Below the pieces are notes generated by a model. That model was given only the letters and a program-made list of their open reading frames with translations, had not been told where the DNA came from and made no database searches. Position numbers and translations under genes: made by a program. Shown piece by piece: positions 1 through 6,039 of a DNA stretch of 9,466 nucleotides. Each line of letters begins with the position of its first letter. Position 1 is the first letter of the stretch. The stretch lies in the NCBI GenBank assembly GCA_029982105.1, contig JARRCQ010000048.1, forward strand, positions 1 to 9,466, in the 5' to 3' direction. This DNA comes from Candidatus Atribacteria bacterium (GTDB taxonomy: Bacteria > Atribacterota > Atribacteria > Atribacterales > Caldatribacteriaceae).

Positions 1-20
1 TAAGATGTTAAAGAGAAATA

Positions 21-49
21 TTGTGGACTGGGGAATGTAGAGGTATACT
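21..49 (+). promoter_or_regulatory. Candidate sigma-70 type promoter (distal)
   Basis: A -35-like TTGTGG (21-26) lies 17 bp before a -10-like TATACT (44-49), which matches TATAAT at five of six positions. Transcription would begin near 56, leaving a leader of about 250 nt before the binding-protein start. The -35 element overlaps one arm (17-27) of an inverted repeat whose other arm is at 92-103, a layout that could serve a repressor. This rests on consensus matching only. Confidence 0.35.
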
Positions 50-129
50 GGAGAAAGATGTTACTGGGATTCATACCCAGAAGAGAATATTTCCACACAT
101 ATTGCGTATGACAGAGAGCCACCAAGGCG

Positions 130-158
130 TTGACAGGCAATTTAATTAATGATACGCT
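130..158 (+). promoter_or_regulatory. Candidate sigma-70 type promoter (proximal)
   Basis: A perfect -35 hexamer TTGACA (130-135) is followed after 17 bp by TACGCT (153-158), which keeps the strongly conserved first, second and last bases of TATAAT but not the middle ones. Initiation would fall near 165, only a few bases ahead of the GAAAGGAGGTGA tract at 169-180. It competes with the distal candidate as promoter of the sugar importer operon; both could be used. Confidence 0.35.
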
Positions 159-168
159 TTTTCTCAAA

Positions 169-180
169 GAAAGGAGGTGA
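169..180 (+). promoter_or_regulatory. Orphan Shine-Dalgarno (STAB-SD-like) element
   Basis: The tract GAAAGGAGGTGA contains AAAGGAGGTGA (170-180), complementary over 11 nt to the common bacterial 16S rRNA 3' end UCACCUCCUUU. No ATG, GTG or TTG lies at a usable distance behind it; the next in-frame possibilities are blocked by a stop or are too far. It sits about 130 nt before the real start at 307, which has its own SD. Known precedent: the cry3A STAB-SD (GAAAGGAGG) of Bacillus thuringiensis, where a bound 30S subunit protects the mRNA. That this tract works the same way is inference. Confidence 0.45.
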
Positions 181-292
181 AAGCGCATCAAATAGTAGTT
201 TTTGGTTCATCAAAGCGGACAGATTTTGAAGTTTTAACATCTGTAAATTGGTTAGTATGGCGACAATTAGTTTTGTTTTGAGAGAATGATTT

Positions 293-300
293 AAGGAGGA
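293..300 (+). promoter_or_regulatory. Ribosome binding site of the sugar-binding protein gene
   Basis: AAGGAGGA lies 6 nt before the ATG at 307. This strong site at ideal spacing fixes the start of the binding-protein gene and supports high expression, as expected for a solute-binding protein needed in excess over its permeases. Confidence 0.85.
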
Positions 301-306
301 CAAATA

Positions 307-1569
307 ATGAAAAAAGGTTTTGTTTACATTTTAGTGATGTTTCTTTTTGTTTTTGCAGCTTCAAGCATTGTAATGGCTGCTGGCGAGAAGCTTACAGTGT
401 GGGTGGGTGGACACGTAGTGGAACAAGAAGAAACTTGGAAGGAAATTGTATCTGATTTTACCAAGCAAACTGGAATTGAAGTGGAATACCAGTTAATTGG
501 ATTTGAAGTGTATTATGATAAATTGGTCGCAGCTTATAGCGCCGAGCAAGGACCAGACGTGTGTTTTGCCGATTTAGGAGGATGGGTACCAACTTTTGCT
601 GCTCAAGGGTGGCTTGAGCCAATAGATGATAAATTGGCAACAAGTGATGCTACTGAACAGATATGGCCCAACCTCTGGCCCACTGTTACCTACCAAGGGA
701 AACGCTATGGTCTGCCTTGGTATACTGACTGTCGGCTTTTACTTTATAACACAAAAATGTTTACTGATGCTGGTCTTGATCCTCAAAAACCCCCAGTAAC
801 CTGGGATGACCTTCTGGCTACTGCTCAAAAATTAACTGATGAATCCCAAAAAATATACGGTTATGGAGTAACAGGAGCAAAAAGCGAGACTGCCACTTTA
901 GCCTATATGATTTATCTCTATGGGGCTGGTGGAGAATTTCTCACCGAAGATTATAGTAAAGCAGCATTTAATACTCCTGAAGGGCTTGAAGCACTTAAGT
1001 TTTATACTGATCTTTTTATTAAACATAAAGTGTCTCCTCCTGGGACATTATCTTACACTGAGGATGATTACCGTACCATGATGGCGCAGAACAAAGTTGC
1101 TATGGCAATCGGTGGGCCTTGGTCCTTTCCCTTAATTGAGATGGCCAATCCAGAGATAAAAGGAAATTACGCGGTAGCTATTCATCCTTATAAAACTGAG
1201 CCAGCAAGTGTTTTAGGCGGTTGGGCATCAGTTATTTCCAAAACTTCCACTCAAAAAGACGCAGCTTGGAAGTTTGTAGACTTTATCACCAGTTACGATG
1301 TATGGATGAAATGGGTGGAGAAACATGGTGGTCCTATGCCCACAAGGCAAGATGTATGTGAGGATGCCCCCACTTTCCAAGCAGATCCAAAGTGGCAAGT
1401 TATTTTTGAGACTTTCCCCTATGCTAAAGTACGGCCACCTATTCCTCAGTATCCTCAAATTTCGGATCAAATTCAGACTATGATTCAAAATGTGTTATCC
1501 GGCCAGGATACTGCTGAAAATGCCATCCAAAAAGCAGAAGAGGAAGTCAACAAACTTTTAGCTAAATAA
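307..1569 (+). CDS. ABC transporter extracellular solute-binding protein, carbohydrate type (family 1)
   Basis: This 420-residue protein would capture a sugar or oligosaccharide outside the inner membrane and deliver it to the two permeases encoded downstream. The N-terminus (1-25) is a classic Sec signal peptide: MKK, a hydrophobic core to about residue 23, and a V-M-A-A cleavage region. There is no lipobox cysteine, so the mature protein is probably soluble in a periplasm rather than a lipoprotein. The mature part begins with the EKLTVWVGG strand typical of MalE/UgpB-like proteins. It contains the family hallmarks GPDVCFADLGGW (about 81-92), the PWYTD segment followed by LLLYNTKMF (about 138-153), and IGGPWSFP (about 268-275). 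Its length is usual for the family. The ligand cannot be told from sequence alone. The start is fixed by the AAGGAGGA site. The stop codon abuts a 23-bp hairpin that may limit expression of the permeases relative to this gene. Confidence 0.93.
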   Translation: MKKGFVYILVMFLFVFAASSIVMAAGEKLTVWVGGHVVEQEETWKEIVSDFTKQTGIEVEYQLIGFEVYYDKLVAAYSAEQGPDVCFADLGGWVPTFAAQGWLEPIDDKLATSDATEQIWPNLWPTVTYQGKRYGLPWYTDCRLLLYNTKMFTDAGLDPQKPPVTWDDLLATAQKLTDESQKIYGYGVTGAKSETATLAYMIYLYGAGGEFLTEDYSKAAFNTPEGLEALKFYTDLFIKHKVSPPGTLSYTEDDYRTMMAQNKVAMAIGGPWSFPLIEMANPEIKGNYAVAIHPYKTEPASVLGGWASVISKTSTQKDAAWKFVDFITSYDVWMKWVEKHGGPMPTRQDVCEDAPTFQADPKWQVIFETFPYAKVRPPIPQYPQISDQIQTMIQNVLSGQDTAENAIQKAEEEVNKLLAK

Positions 1570-1631
1570 AACTTTATTTTAACCCCGGGGAGATATGAAA
1601 ATAGATTATCCCCGGGGTTAAAATAAAGTTT
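1569..1631 (+). repeat. 23-bp perfect inverted repeat (stem-loop) between binding protein and permease genes
   Basis: Bases 1569-1591 pair without mismatch with 1609-1631 around a 17-nt loop (1592-1608). The inner stem is the G+C block CCCCGGGG on both arms, the outer 14 or so pairs are A+T-rich. The 5' arm begins on the last base of the binding-protein stop codon. No uninterrupted T-tract follows the stem, so it is not a canonical full terminator. It more likely protects the 3' end of the binding-protein message, or acts as an attenuator or processing site, giving more binding protein than permease as the intercistronic hairpins of malE-malF operons do. A short dispersed palindromic repeat is an alternative that a genome-wide search would test. 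Confidence 0.9.
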
Positions 1632-1649
1632 ATAGAAAACATAATTATA

Positions 1650-2558
1650 ATGGATACTGCCACCAAAGATAAATTAATATTAAACAAAAAAAATAGCTTA
1701 AGATATGATTTGACCAAAAACGCCTTCGCCTATCGAGCTATCATGCCTTATGTTGTTTTTATATTGGTATTAGTTGTTTACCCAGTAGTACAAAACATCA
1801 TTATTAGTTTCCAAGTTGATGGCGCATGGTCTTTTGCCAATTATATAGATGTTCTCTTCGACCCATTATTTCACTTGATCACAATAAATACCATTATATG
1901 GACAGTAAGTTGTGTAGTTCTCGATTTCTTAGTGGGTTTAGGTTTAGCCTTGTTATTAAACCAAGATATCAAAGGAGGAACGATTTTTCGAACCATAATT
2001 TTGGTTATTCCCTGGGCAACTCCGGATATTGTTGCTGCAGTGGCCTGGAAGTGGATGTACAATGACATGTATGGGGTATTAAACGATATTTTGATGAAAC
2101 TCGGTATTATAGATGAGTATCTTCCTTGGTTAGCAGTTCCTAATTTAGCCAGGCTCGCAGTAATAATTGCTAACGTATGGAAGGGATTTGCCGTCTCTGC
2201 TATGTTCTATCTGGCAGCTCTACAAACCGTTCCTCAGGAGCTTTACGAAGCAGCAGCAATGGACGGGGCCAATTCCTGGCAACGTTTTACTAAAGTAACT
2301 ATTCCGGTTATTAGACCCTATATAATAACTACAGTAATGCTTACTATTATCTGGACTATTAATTATTTTCCGCTCATTTTTACCATGACCAATGGTGGTC
2401 CGGCTAATGCCACCGATACTTTTGTAACTTATTCTTATCGTCTGGCCTTTCGGTTTCTTGATTTTTCTCATTCTACTGCAGTTTCGAACATAAACTTTAT
2501 TATTGTTTTCACCATAGCAATTATTTATACGCTAAGTCTTATCGGTAAAGAGGAATAA
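1650..2558 (+). CDS. Sugar ABC transporter permease, MalF/UgpA type
   Basis: This 302-residue inner-membrane protein forms half of the translocation channel. Six membrane segments can be read at about residues 31-55, 75-105, 112-137, 165-192, 227-247 and 279-299. The cytoplasmic EAA loop, which contacts the ATPase, is clear at about 200-219: EAAAMDG, then nine residues, then IP. The N-terminal tail of about 30 residues is polar and lysine-rich, as in this family. The partners are the binding protein upstream and the second permease 6 bp downstream. The ATG at 1650 is the only good start before the first membrane segment, but no Shine-Dalgarno sequence precedes it: the 18 nt between the hairpin and the ATG are almost all A and T. 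Initiation may thus depend on an unstructured A-rich leader or be deliberately weak. No ATPase gene accompanies the operon in this window. Confidence 0.92.
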   Translation: MDTATKDKLILNKKNSLRYDLTKNAFAYRAIMPYVVFILVLVVYPVVQNIIISFQVDGAWSFANYIDVLFDPLFHLITINTIIWTVSCVVLDFLVGLGLALLLNQDIKGGTIFRTIILVIPWATPDIVAAVAWKWMYNDMYGVLNDILMKLGIIDEYLPWLAVPNLARLAVIIANVWKGFAVSAMFYLAALQTVPQELYEAAAMDGANSWQRFTKVTIPVIRPYIITTVMLTIIWTINYFPLIFTMTNGGPANATDTFVTYSYRLAFRFLDFSHSTAVSNINFIIVFTIAIIYTLSLIGKEE

Positions 2559-2564
2559 AAATTT

Positions 2565-3395
2565 ATGAAAAAAAAGAGTTGGGTAAAATCAATCGTCTAT
2601 GTTGCTTTGGTTATAATTTCAGGAATAATTGCTTTCCCTTTTATCTGGTTAATTATAACTGCTTTTAAAACTTACCCCGATATTTATGCTTATCCAATTT
2701 TATATTTCCCCCAAAATATTACTCTGGAGCATTTTAAATATGTATTTATCAATTTAGGATTTTCAAAGTATTTTCTGAACAGTCTCATCTTAGGAGTGGG
2801 GACAGCGGCTCTTACCATATTAATATCCGTTCTTCCCGCTTATGCTACTACCAGGTTTGACTTTCTTATGAAAAAGCCAGTGCTACTTTCTATTCTGGTT
2901 TGTCAAATGTTTCCCCAAATTGTTTTCATCGTCCCTTTTTTCCTATTTTTAAAATATACTGGACTAATTAATTCCTTCTTAGGAACTATGGTGGTGTATC
3001 TTCCTTTTACCACTCCTATCGCGGTATGGATGATCCGTAACTTTTTCGCTGATGTTCCCAAGTCGCTTGAGGAGTCGGCTCTTATTGATGGCTGCAGTCG
3101 TTTTCAAGCCTTTTACAAAATTAGTTTACCTCTCGTTATCCCAGGCATTGCTTCAGTAGGAATTTATACTTTTATTTTTTCCTGGAGTGAGCTAATGTTT
3201 TCTCTTTCTTATCTCACTTCCCCCAGCAAACAAACTGTCCCGGTTTTCCTTTCTCTATTTATCGGTCAATACCAAACCAGATGGGGTCCGCTTTTTGCCG
3301 GTTCAGTAGTAGCTTCCCTGCCTCCTATGATTGTTTTTGGTTTTCTACAGAAATATTTCATTAAAGGATTAACCAGTGGTGCGGTTAAACAATGA
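2565..3395 (+). CDS. Sugar ABC transporter permease, MalG/UgpE type
   Basis: This 276-residue membrane protein is the second half of the importer channel. Six membrane segments are visible at about residues 10-33, 72-97, 105-130, 140-160, 192-217 and 243-262. The EAA loop is at about 170-189, in the form EESALIDG followed by ISLP, with serine at the second position of the usual EAA. The C-terminus GLTSGAVKQ closely follows the GLTAGAVKG ending usual in MalG-type permeases, so the protein is complete. It starts 6 bp after the first permease. AGAGGA at 2549-2554 lies 10 nt before the ATG and overlaps the end of the upstream gene, consistent with coupled translation. No gene follows on this strand. 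The stop codon at 3393-3395 lies in the loop of a structured inverted repeat (3369-3420). Confidence 0.92.
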   Translation: MKKKSWVKSIVYVALVIISGIIAFPFIWLIITAFKTYPDIYAYPILYFPQNITLEHFKYVFINLGFSKYFLNSLILGVGTAALTILISVLPAYATTRFDFLMKKPVLLSILVCQMFPQIVFIVPFFLFLKYTGLINSFLGTMVVYLPFTTPIAVWMIRNFFADVPKSLEESALIDGCSRFQAFYKISLPLVIPGIASVGIYTFIFSWSELMFSLSYLTSPSKQTVPVFLSLFIGQYQTRWGPLFAGSVVASLPPMIVFGFLQKYFIKGLTSGAVKQ

Positions 3396-3420
3396 TATAG
3401 TATCCCGCAAAACTGGTTAA
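3369..3420 (+). repeat. Composite stem-loop over the 3' end of the MalG-type permease gene
   Basis: TTAACCAGT (3369-3377) pairs with ACTGGTTAA (3412-3420), and inside it TGCGG (3380-3384) pairs with CCGCA (3405-3409). The two helices are in exact register and separated by a symmetric GG/AA internal loop. The 20-nt apical loop contains the TGA stop of the permease. A second 7-bp hairpin, TTAAACT 3417-3423 with AGTTTAA 3430-3436, shares bases with the outer stem, so the two cannot form fully at once. No T-tract follows directly on the + strand, so it is more likely an mRNA 3'-end stabiliser than the terminator itself. Confidence 0.75.
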
Positions 3421-3531
3421 ACTGTTGAAAGTTTAAAAAAAAAGTAAATTACATCAGCAGTCAAAAACTCGAGGCCAATATGTACGGTAGTGTTTTGTGT
3501 TTGTATTTTCTCTTTTTCTTTTGTTCTTTTT

Positions 3532-3570
3532 TAGGGTTATAAGCTTAGCATTACCCTATATTTTCTTTTC
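3532..3570 (+). terminator. Likely rho-independent terminator of the sugar importer operon
   Basis: TAGGGT (3532-3537) pairs with ACCCTA (3553-3558). After a T-T mismatch, AT (3539-3540) pairs with AT (3550-3551). On the + strand the stem is followed by the T-rich TATTTTCTTTTC. A pyrimidine-rich, mostly T stretch (about 3491-3532) also precedes it. The 3' arm contains the reverse complement of the truA stop codon, so the site overlaps the end of the convergent gene. Read on the - strand the stem is followed by A residues, so it should work for the + strand only. The stem is modest, hence the moderate confidence. Confidence 0.5.
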
Positions 3571-4377
3571 CCGCCAGAGGGGTACTACCCATCCTTCATC
3601 CACCAACTGTAAATTCTGGTAGGGATTAAAGTTAGAGAGATAGCAAGCTTGCATCAAAAATAATCCCCGAGAAGGGAGAACCAATCGGTTAAAGGAGCGA
3701 GAAGGATGTTCTAACATAAATTTTATCTCTTCCAGCTTCCTCTTCCCCATCCCCACTTTCCACAACTCTCCAGCAATAATTCTCACCATATTATACAAAA
3801 ACCCACTTCCTTCCACCCACAGACGCACAAGTCCCTGGGGCTTCTCTTCTATCTGAACAGAGTAAATAGTCCGAACCGATGTTCCTACTCCTCCCGAGGA
3901 GCTAAAAGAGGTAAAATCATGAGTCCCTTCGAGAAGAGATAGACATTCTTTCACTAAAGCTAAATTAAAATCCCGAGAAGAGAATGAATATACAAAAGGC
4001 TGCCAAAAAACCGGAGAGGGCAAAAGAGAGAAAACGTAAACATAGATTTTACGAACCGCATGTTTGCGAGGATGAAAAGAAAGAGGAGCGTCTAAAACAT
4101 TTATCACTCGGATATGAGAAGGAAAAAGAGAGTTAAAAGCTTTTTTTATAGCCTCCCCAGACATATTACTAAAAGTAGTGAAAGAAGCAACCTGCCCTGT
4201 AGCATGGACTCCAGCATCAGTCCTACCAGAAGCATAAAGAGTGATTTTCTCCTGGAGGATTCTTTCTCCCACCTCCTCTATTATTCCCTGAATAGTTTTT
4301 TTCCCGTTCTGGCGCTGCCAACCGTAATAGCTTGAGCCATCATATTCCAATACTAAACTCAGATTACGGAGAGACAT
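3556..4377 (-). CDS. truA: tRNA pseudouridine synthase A (positions 38-40)
   Basis: TruA isomerises uridines 38, 39 and 40 in the anticodon stem-loop of many tRNAs to pseudouridine, in the cytoplasm and without cofactors. The 273-residue protein opens with the family start region LVLEYDGSSYYGWQRQ (about 8-23). The catalytic aspartate is D54 in SGRTDAGVHA. The second domain has the FHPRKHAVRKIYVYV block near residue 100 and GFLYNMVRIIAGELW near the C-terminal third, where the family conserves GxxFLxxMVR. Length is normal. The ATG at 4377 is preferred: it overlaps the ecfT stop as TGATG. A GTG one codon earlier (4380) is possible. No independent SD is visible, so translation is probably coupled to ecfT. 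It is the last gene of the operon here; the rplM-rpsI pair that often follows truA in Firmicutes is absent. Confidence 0.97.
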   Translation of the reverse strand: MSLRNLSLVLEYDGSSYYGWQRQNGKKTIQGIIEEVGERILQEKITLYASGRTDAGVHATGQVASFTTFSNMSGEAIKKAFNSLFPSHIRVINVLDAPLSFHPRKHAVRKIYVYVFSLLPSPVFWQPFVYSFSSRDFNLALVKECLSLLEGTHDFTSFSSSGGVGTSVRTIYSVQIEEKPQGLVRLWVEGSGFLYNMVRIIAGELWKVGMGKRKLEEIKFMLEHPSRSFNRLVLPSRGLFLMQACYLSNFNPYQNLQLVDEGWVVPLWREKKI

Positions 4378-5177
4378 CACAAAAAAGAGCGAAGAGAAAG
4401 AAAAACAATAAAAGAAAAAGATAAAGCCAGAAAATAATAATCAGAAGAAGTGAGCTCTAAAACCCGCAGGCGAGTTCTTCCTTTCCCGCCTCGATAGCAT
4501 CGAGATTCCATAGCAATGGCCAACTCATCAGCTCTTTTAAAAGAGTTAACAAAAAGAGGAACTAAAAGAGGAATTAAGTTTTTAGCCCTTTGTATTATGC
4601 CTCCCGAATCCAAGTTCATACCTCGAGCCATTTGGGCTTTTAAAATTCGGTCTGCTTCTTCTAAAAGAGTGGGAATAAAACGAAGGGCAATAGTCATCAT
4701 CATAGCTAATTCATGGGCTGGAAATCCCCACTTTTTAAAAGGGCTTAATAAATATTCCATCCCGTCGGTTAACTCTACTGGTGAAGTAGTAAGAGTCAAA
4801 AGAGAGGTAACCAAAATCAAAAGGCACAACCGCACTACAATCAAAAACCCTTTCGATATCCCTTCTCGAGAAATATGTAAAAAACCATATTCCCAGATAT
4901 ATTCTCCGGGAGTGAAAAAGAGATGTAACACCATAGTAAGAAGGAGGAGGAAAAGAAGAGGCCTCAAACTTCGCAAGAGATAGCCAAAAGAAAGATGAGA
5001 AAGAGAAACTAAAGATATCAATGCTATTCCCCACAAAAGAAAAGAAAACCAATCCTGCAAAATAAAAAGATCAATAATAGAAACTCCTACAAATACAATT
5101 TTAACCCGGGGGTCTAAACGATGTATAGGAGAATCTAAGGGGACATATTGGCCAACAACTAAACCTCTACCCCACAT
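4377..5177 (-). CDS. ecfT: ECF transporter transmembrane coupling protein EcfT
   Basis: EcfT is the inner-membrane scaffold that couples ATP hydrolysis by EcfA1/EcfA2 to substrate-specific S components for vitamins or metal ions. The 266-residue protein starts with the family signature GQYVPLDSPIHRLDPRVK (9-26), followed by membrane segments at about 27-60, 68-88 and 108-131, and a hydrophobic C-terminal helix (246-263). The two coupling motifs that dock in the ATPase grooves are visible: ARG at 184-186 (in KAQMARGMNL) and YRG at 228-230 (in SRCYRGG). It overlaps ecfA2 by 11 bp and truA by the shared TGATG. The ATG at 5177 is used because it gives the right N-terminus; the nearest SD-like GGAG (5191-5194) is 13 nt away, rather far, so coupling to ecfA2 is likely. 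No S component gene lies nearby. Confidence 0.95.
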   Translation of the reverse strand: MWGRGLVVGQYVPLDSPIHRLDPRVKIVFVGVSIIDLFILQDWFSFLLWGIALISLVSLSHLSFGYLLRSLRPLLFLLLLTMVLHLFFTPGEYIWEYGFLHISREGISKGFLIVVRLCLLILVTSLLTLTTSPVELTDGMEYLLSPFKKWGFPAHELAMMMTIALRFIPTLLEEADRILKAQMARGMNLDSGGIIQRAKNLIPLLVPLFVNSFKRADELAIAMESRCYRGGKGRTRLRVLELTSSDYYFLALSFSFIVFLSLRSFL

Positions 5178-6039
5178 TAGCTTTTTTTCTCTCCAAAATT
5201 TTAAGCTGAATTTCTTCTGCTAATTCTTGAGGGGTCAAAACCCCCAAGCTTACATCAAAGCCTTTTTCTCTCAAAAGCCAAGCTACCTGAGCAGTGACAG
5301 GAGGGAAAATACCCAAACTTTCTATCCATTCTACTTTAGAGAAAACTTGCCGGATGTCATCATCAAATTTTATTTTCCCCTTATCCATTATTACTATTCT
5401 TTTTGCCACTCGCGCTAAATCTTCCATACTATGAGAAACGATGATAAGAGTTAGTCCTCTTTCCTTTTGAAGTTTTACCAATTGATTTAATATAATTCTT
5501 TTTCCTTCCGGGTCTAATCCTGCAGTAGGTTCATCTAAAACCAAAGCTTCTGGTTCCATAGAAAGGATACTGGCAATAGCCACTCGTCTCATCTGCCCTC
5601 CCGAAAGCTCAAAAGGACTCTTATCTTTGACAGCCTCAAAGTTCAACCCTACTGCTTCTAAAGACCATCGCACCCTATCTTCTAAGGTTTTTCCCTCCAC
5701 TCCTAAATTACGAGGAGCAAAAGCCACTTCCTTGAATACTGTCTCTTCAAAAAACTGGTCTTCAGGATACTGAAAAACCAAACCTACTTTGCGGCGAATT
5801 TCTTGCCGTGGGGCTCCTTTTTCGCTTGTATCAACTCCATCCACCAGCACCTTACCACTTTGGGGAATTAAAAGAGCATTAAAATGCTGAACAAGAGTAG
5901 ACTTTCCACAACCAGTTCTACCCACGATGCCAATACTCTCTCCTCGCTCAATTTCCAAGTCTACACCTTCTAGCGCTTTAAGAGCCAGAGGCGTACCTGG
6001 TAAATAAGTAAAAGATACCTTTTCTAATTTTATGAACAC
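5167..6039 (-). CDS. ecfA2: ECF transporter ATP-binding protein EcfA2
   Basis: This is the second ATPase of the ECF energising module, pairing with EcfA1 and binding EcfT. Starting at the GTG at 6039 it has 290 residues: Walker A GRTGCGKST (40-48), Q-loop Q90 in FQYPEDQ, signature LSGGQ (145-149), Walker B LVLDE (166-170) and switch histidine H203 in VSHSMED. The N-terminus VSFTYLPGTPLALKAL is the EcfA2-type opening, with a longer A-loop region than in EcfA1. The open frame extends 37 codons further upstream, but that stretch lies in the ecfA1 coding region, reads as low-complexity S/F/R-rich sequence and has no family match. GGGAG (6044-6048) lies 4 nt before the GTG, and the gene overlaps the ecfA1 stop by 10 bp. 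The domain is complete, with all catalytic residues present. Confidence 0.95.
   Translation of the reverse strand: MFIKLEKVSFTYLPGTPLALKALEGVDLEIERGESIGIVGRTGCGKSTLVQHFNALLIPQSGKVLVDGVDTSEKGAPRQEIRRKVGLVFQYPEDQFFEETVFKEVAFAPRNLGVEGKTLEDRVRWSLEAVGLNFEAVKDKSPFELSGGQMRRVAIASILSMEPEALVLDEPTAGLDPEGKRIILNQLVKLQKERGLTLIIVSHSMEDLARVAKRIVIMDKGKIKFDDDIRQVFSKVEWIESLGIFPPVTAQVAWLLREKGFDVSLGVLTPQELAEEIQLKILERKKANVG

Larger units (their letters stand above)
1..306. other. Non-coding leader region upstream of the sugar-binding protein gene
   Basis: No convincing gene lies in these 306 bases. The first 40 or so bases could in principle hold the last codons of a preceding + strand gene (one frame stops at 38-40, another at 109-111), but no protein family can be recognised. 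What can be seen is two candidate promoters (21-49 and 130-158), a long-range inverted repeat (17-27 with 92-103), a small hairpin (CTGGG 64-68 with CCCAG 76-80), an orphan Shine-Dalgarno-like tract (169-180), a 6-bp inverted repeat (ACAGAT 219-224 with ATCTGT 239-244), and the real ribosome binding site at 293-300. This looks like a long regulated 5' leader of the transporter operon. Confidence 0.6.

Noticed and set aside
64..80. tRNA-like anticodon arm (5-bp stem, 7-nt loop)
   Set aside because: No acceptor stem, D arm or T-arm sequence can be found at the right distances, so it is only a small hairpin.
145..240. Short - strand open frame in the upstream region (about 31 codons)
   Set aside because: No SD, no family resemblance, and it runs opposite to the likely leader of the transporter operon.
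177..281. Possible 34-codon leader peptide starting at GTG 177
   Set aside because: The GTG is part of the SD-like tract itself and so cannot be served by it; the peptide has no recognisable or regulatory-looking sequence.
3430..3445. A9 run (T9 on the - strand) as a terminator for truA
   Set aside because: On the - strand no stable stem directly precedes the T-run; the nearby 7-bp hairpin comes after it in that direction.
4516..4983. 155-codon + strand open frame opposite ecfT
   Set aside because: It is an antisense shadow of ecfT: highly basic and low-complexity, without an SD, and lying entirely over a gene with clear EcfT motifs.
5101..5114. TTTTAACCCGGGGG in ecfT, similar to the arm of the 1569-1631 stem-loop
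   Set aside because: It encodes the conserved LDPRVK residues of EcfT, differs in the G+C core and has no second arm, so it is coincidence and not another copy of the repeat.
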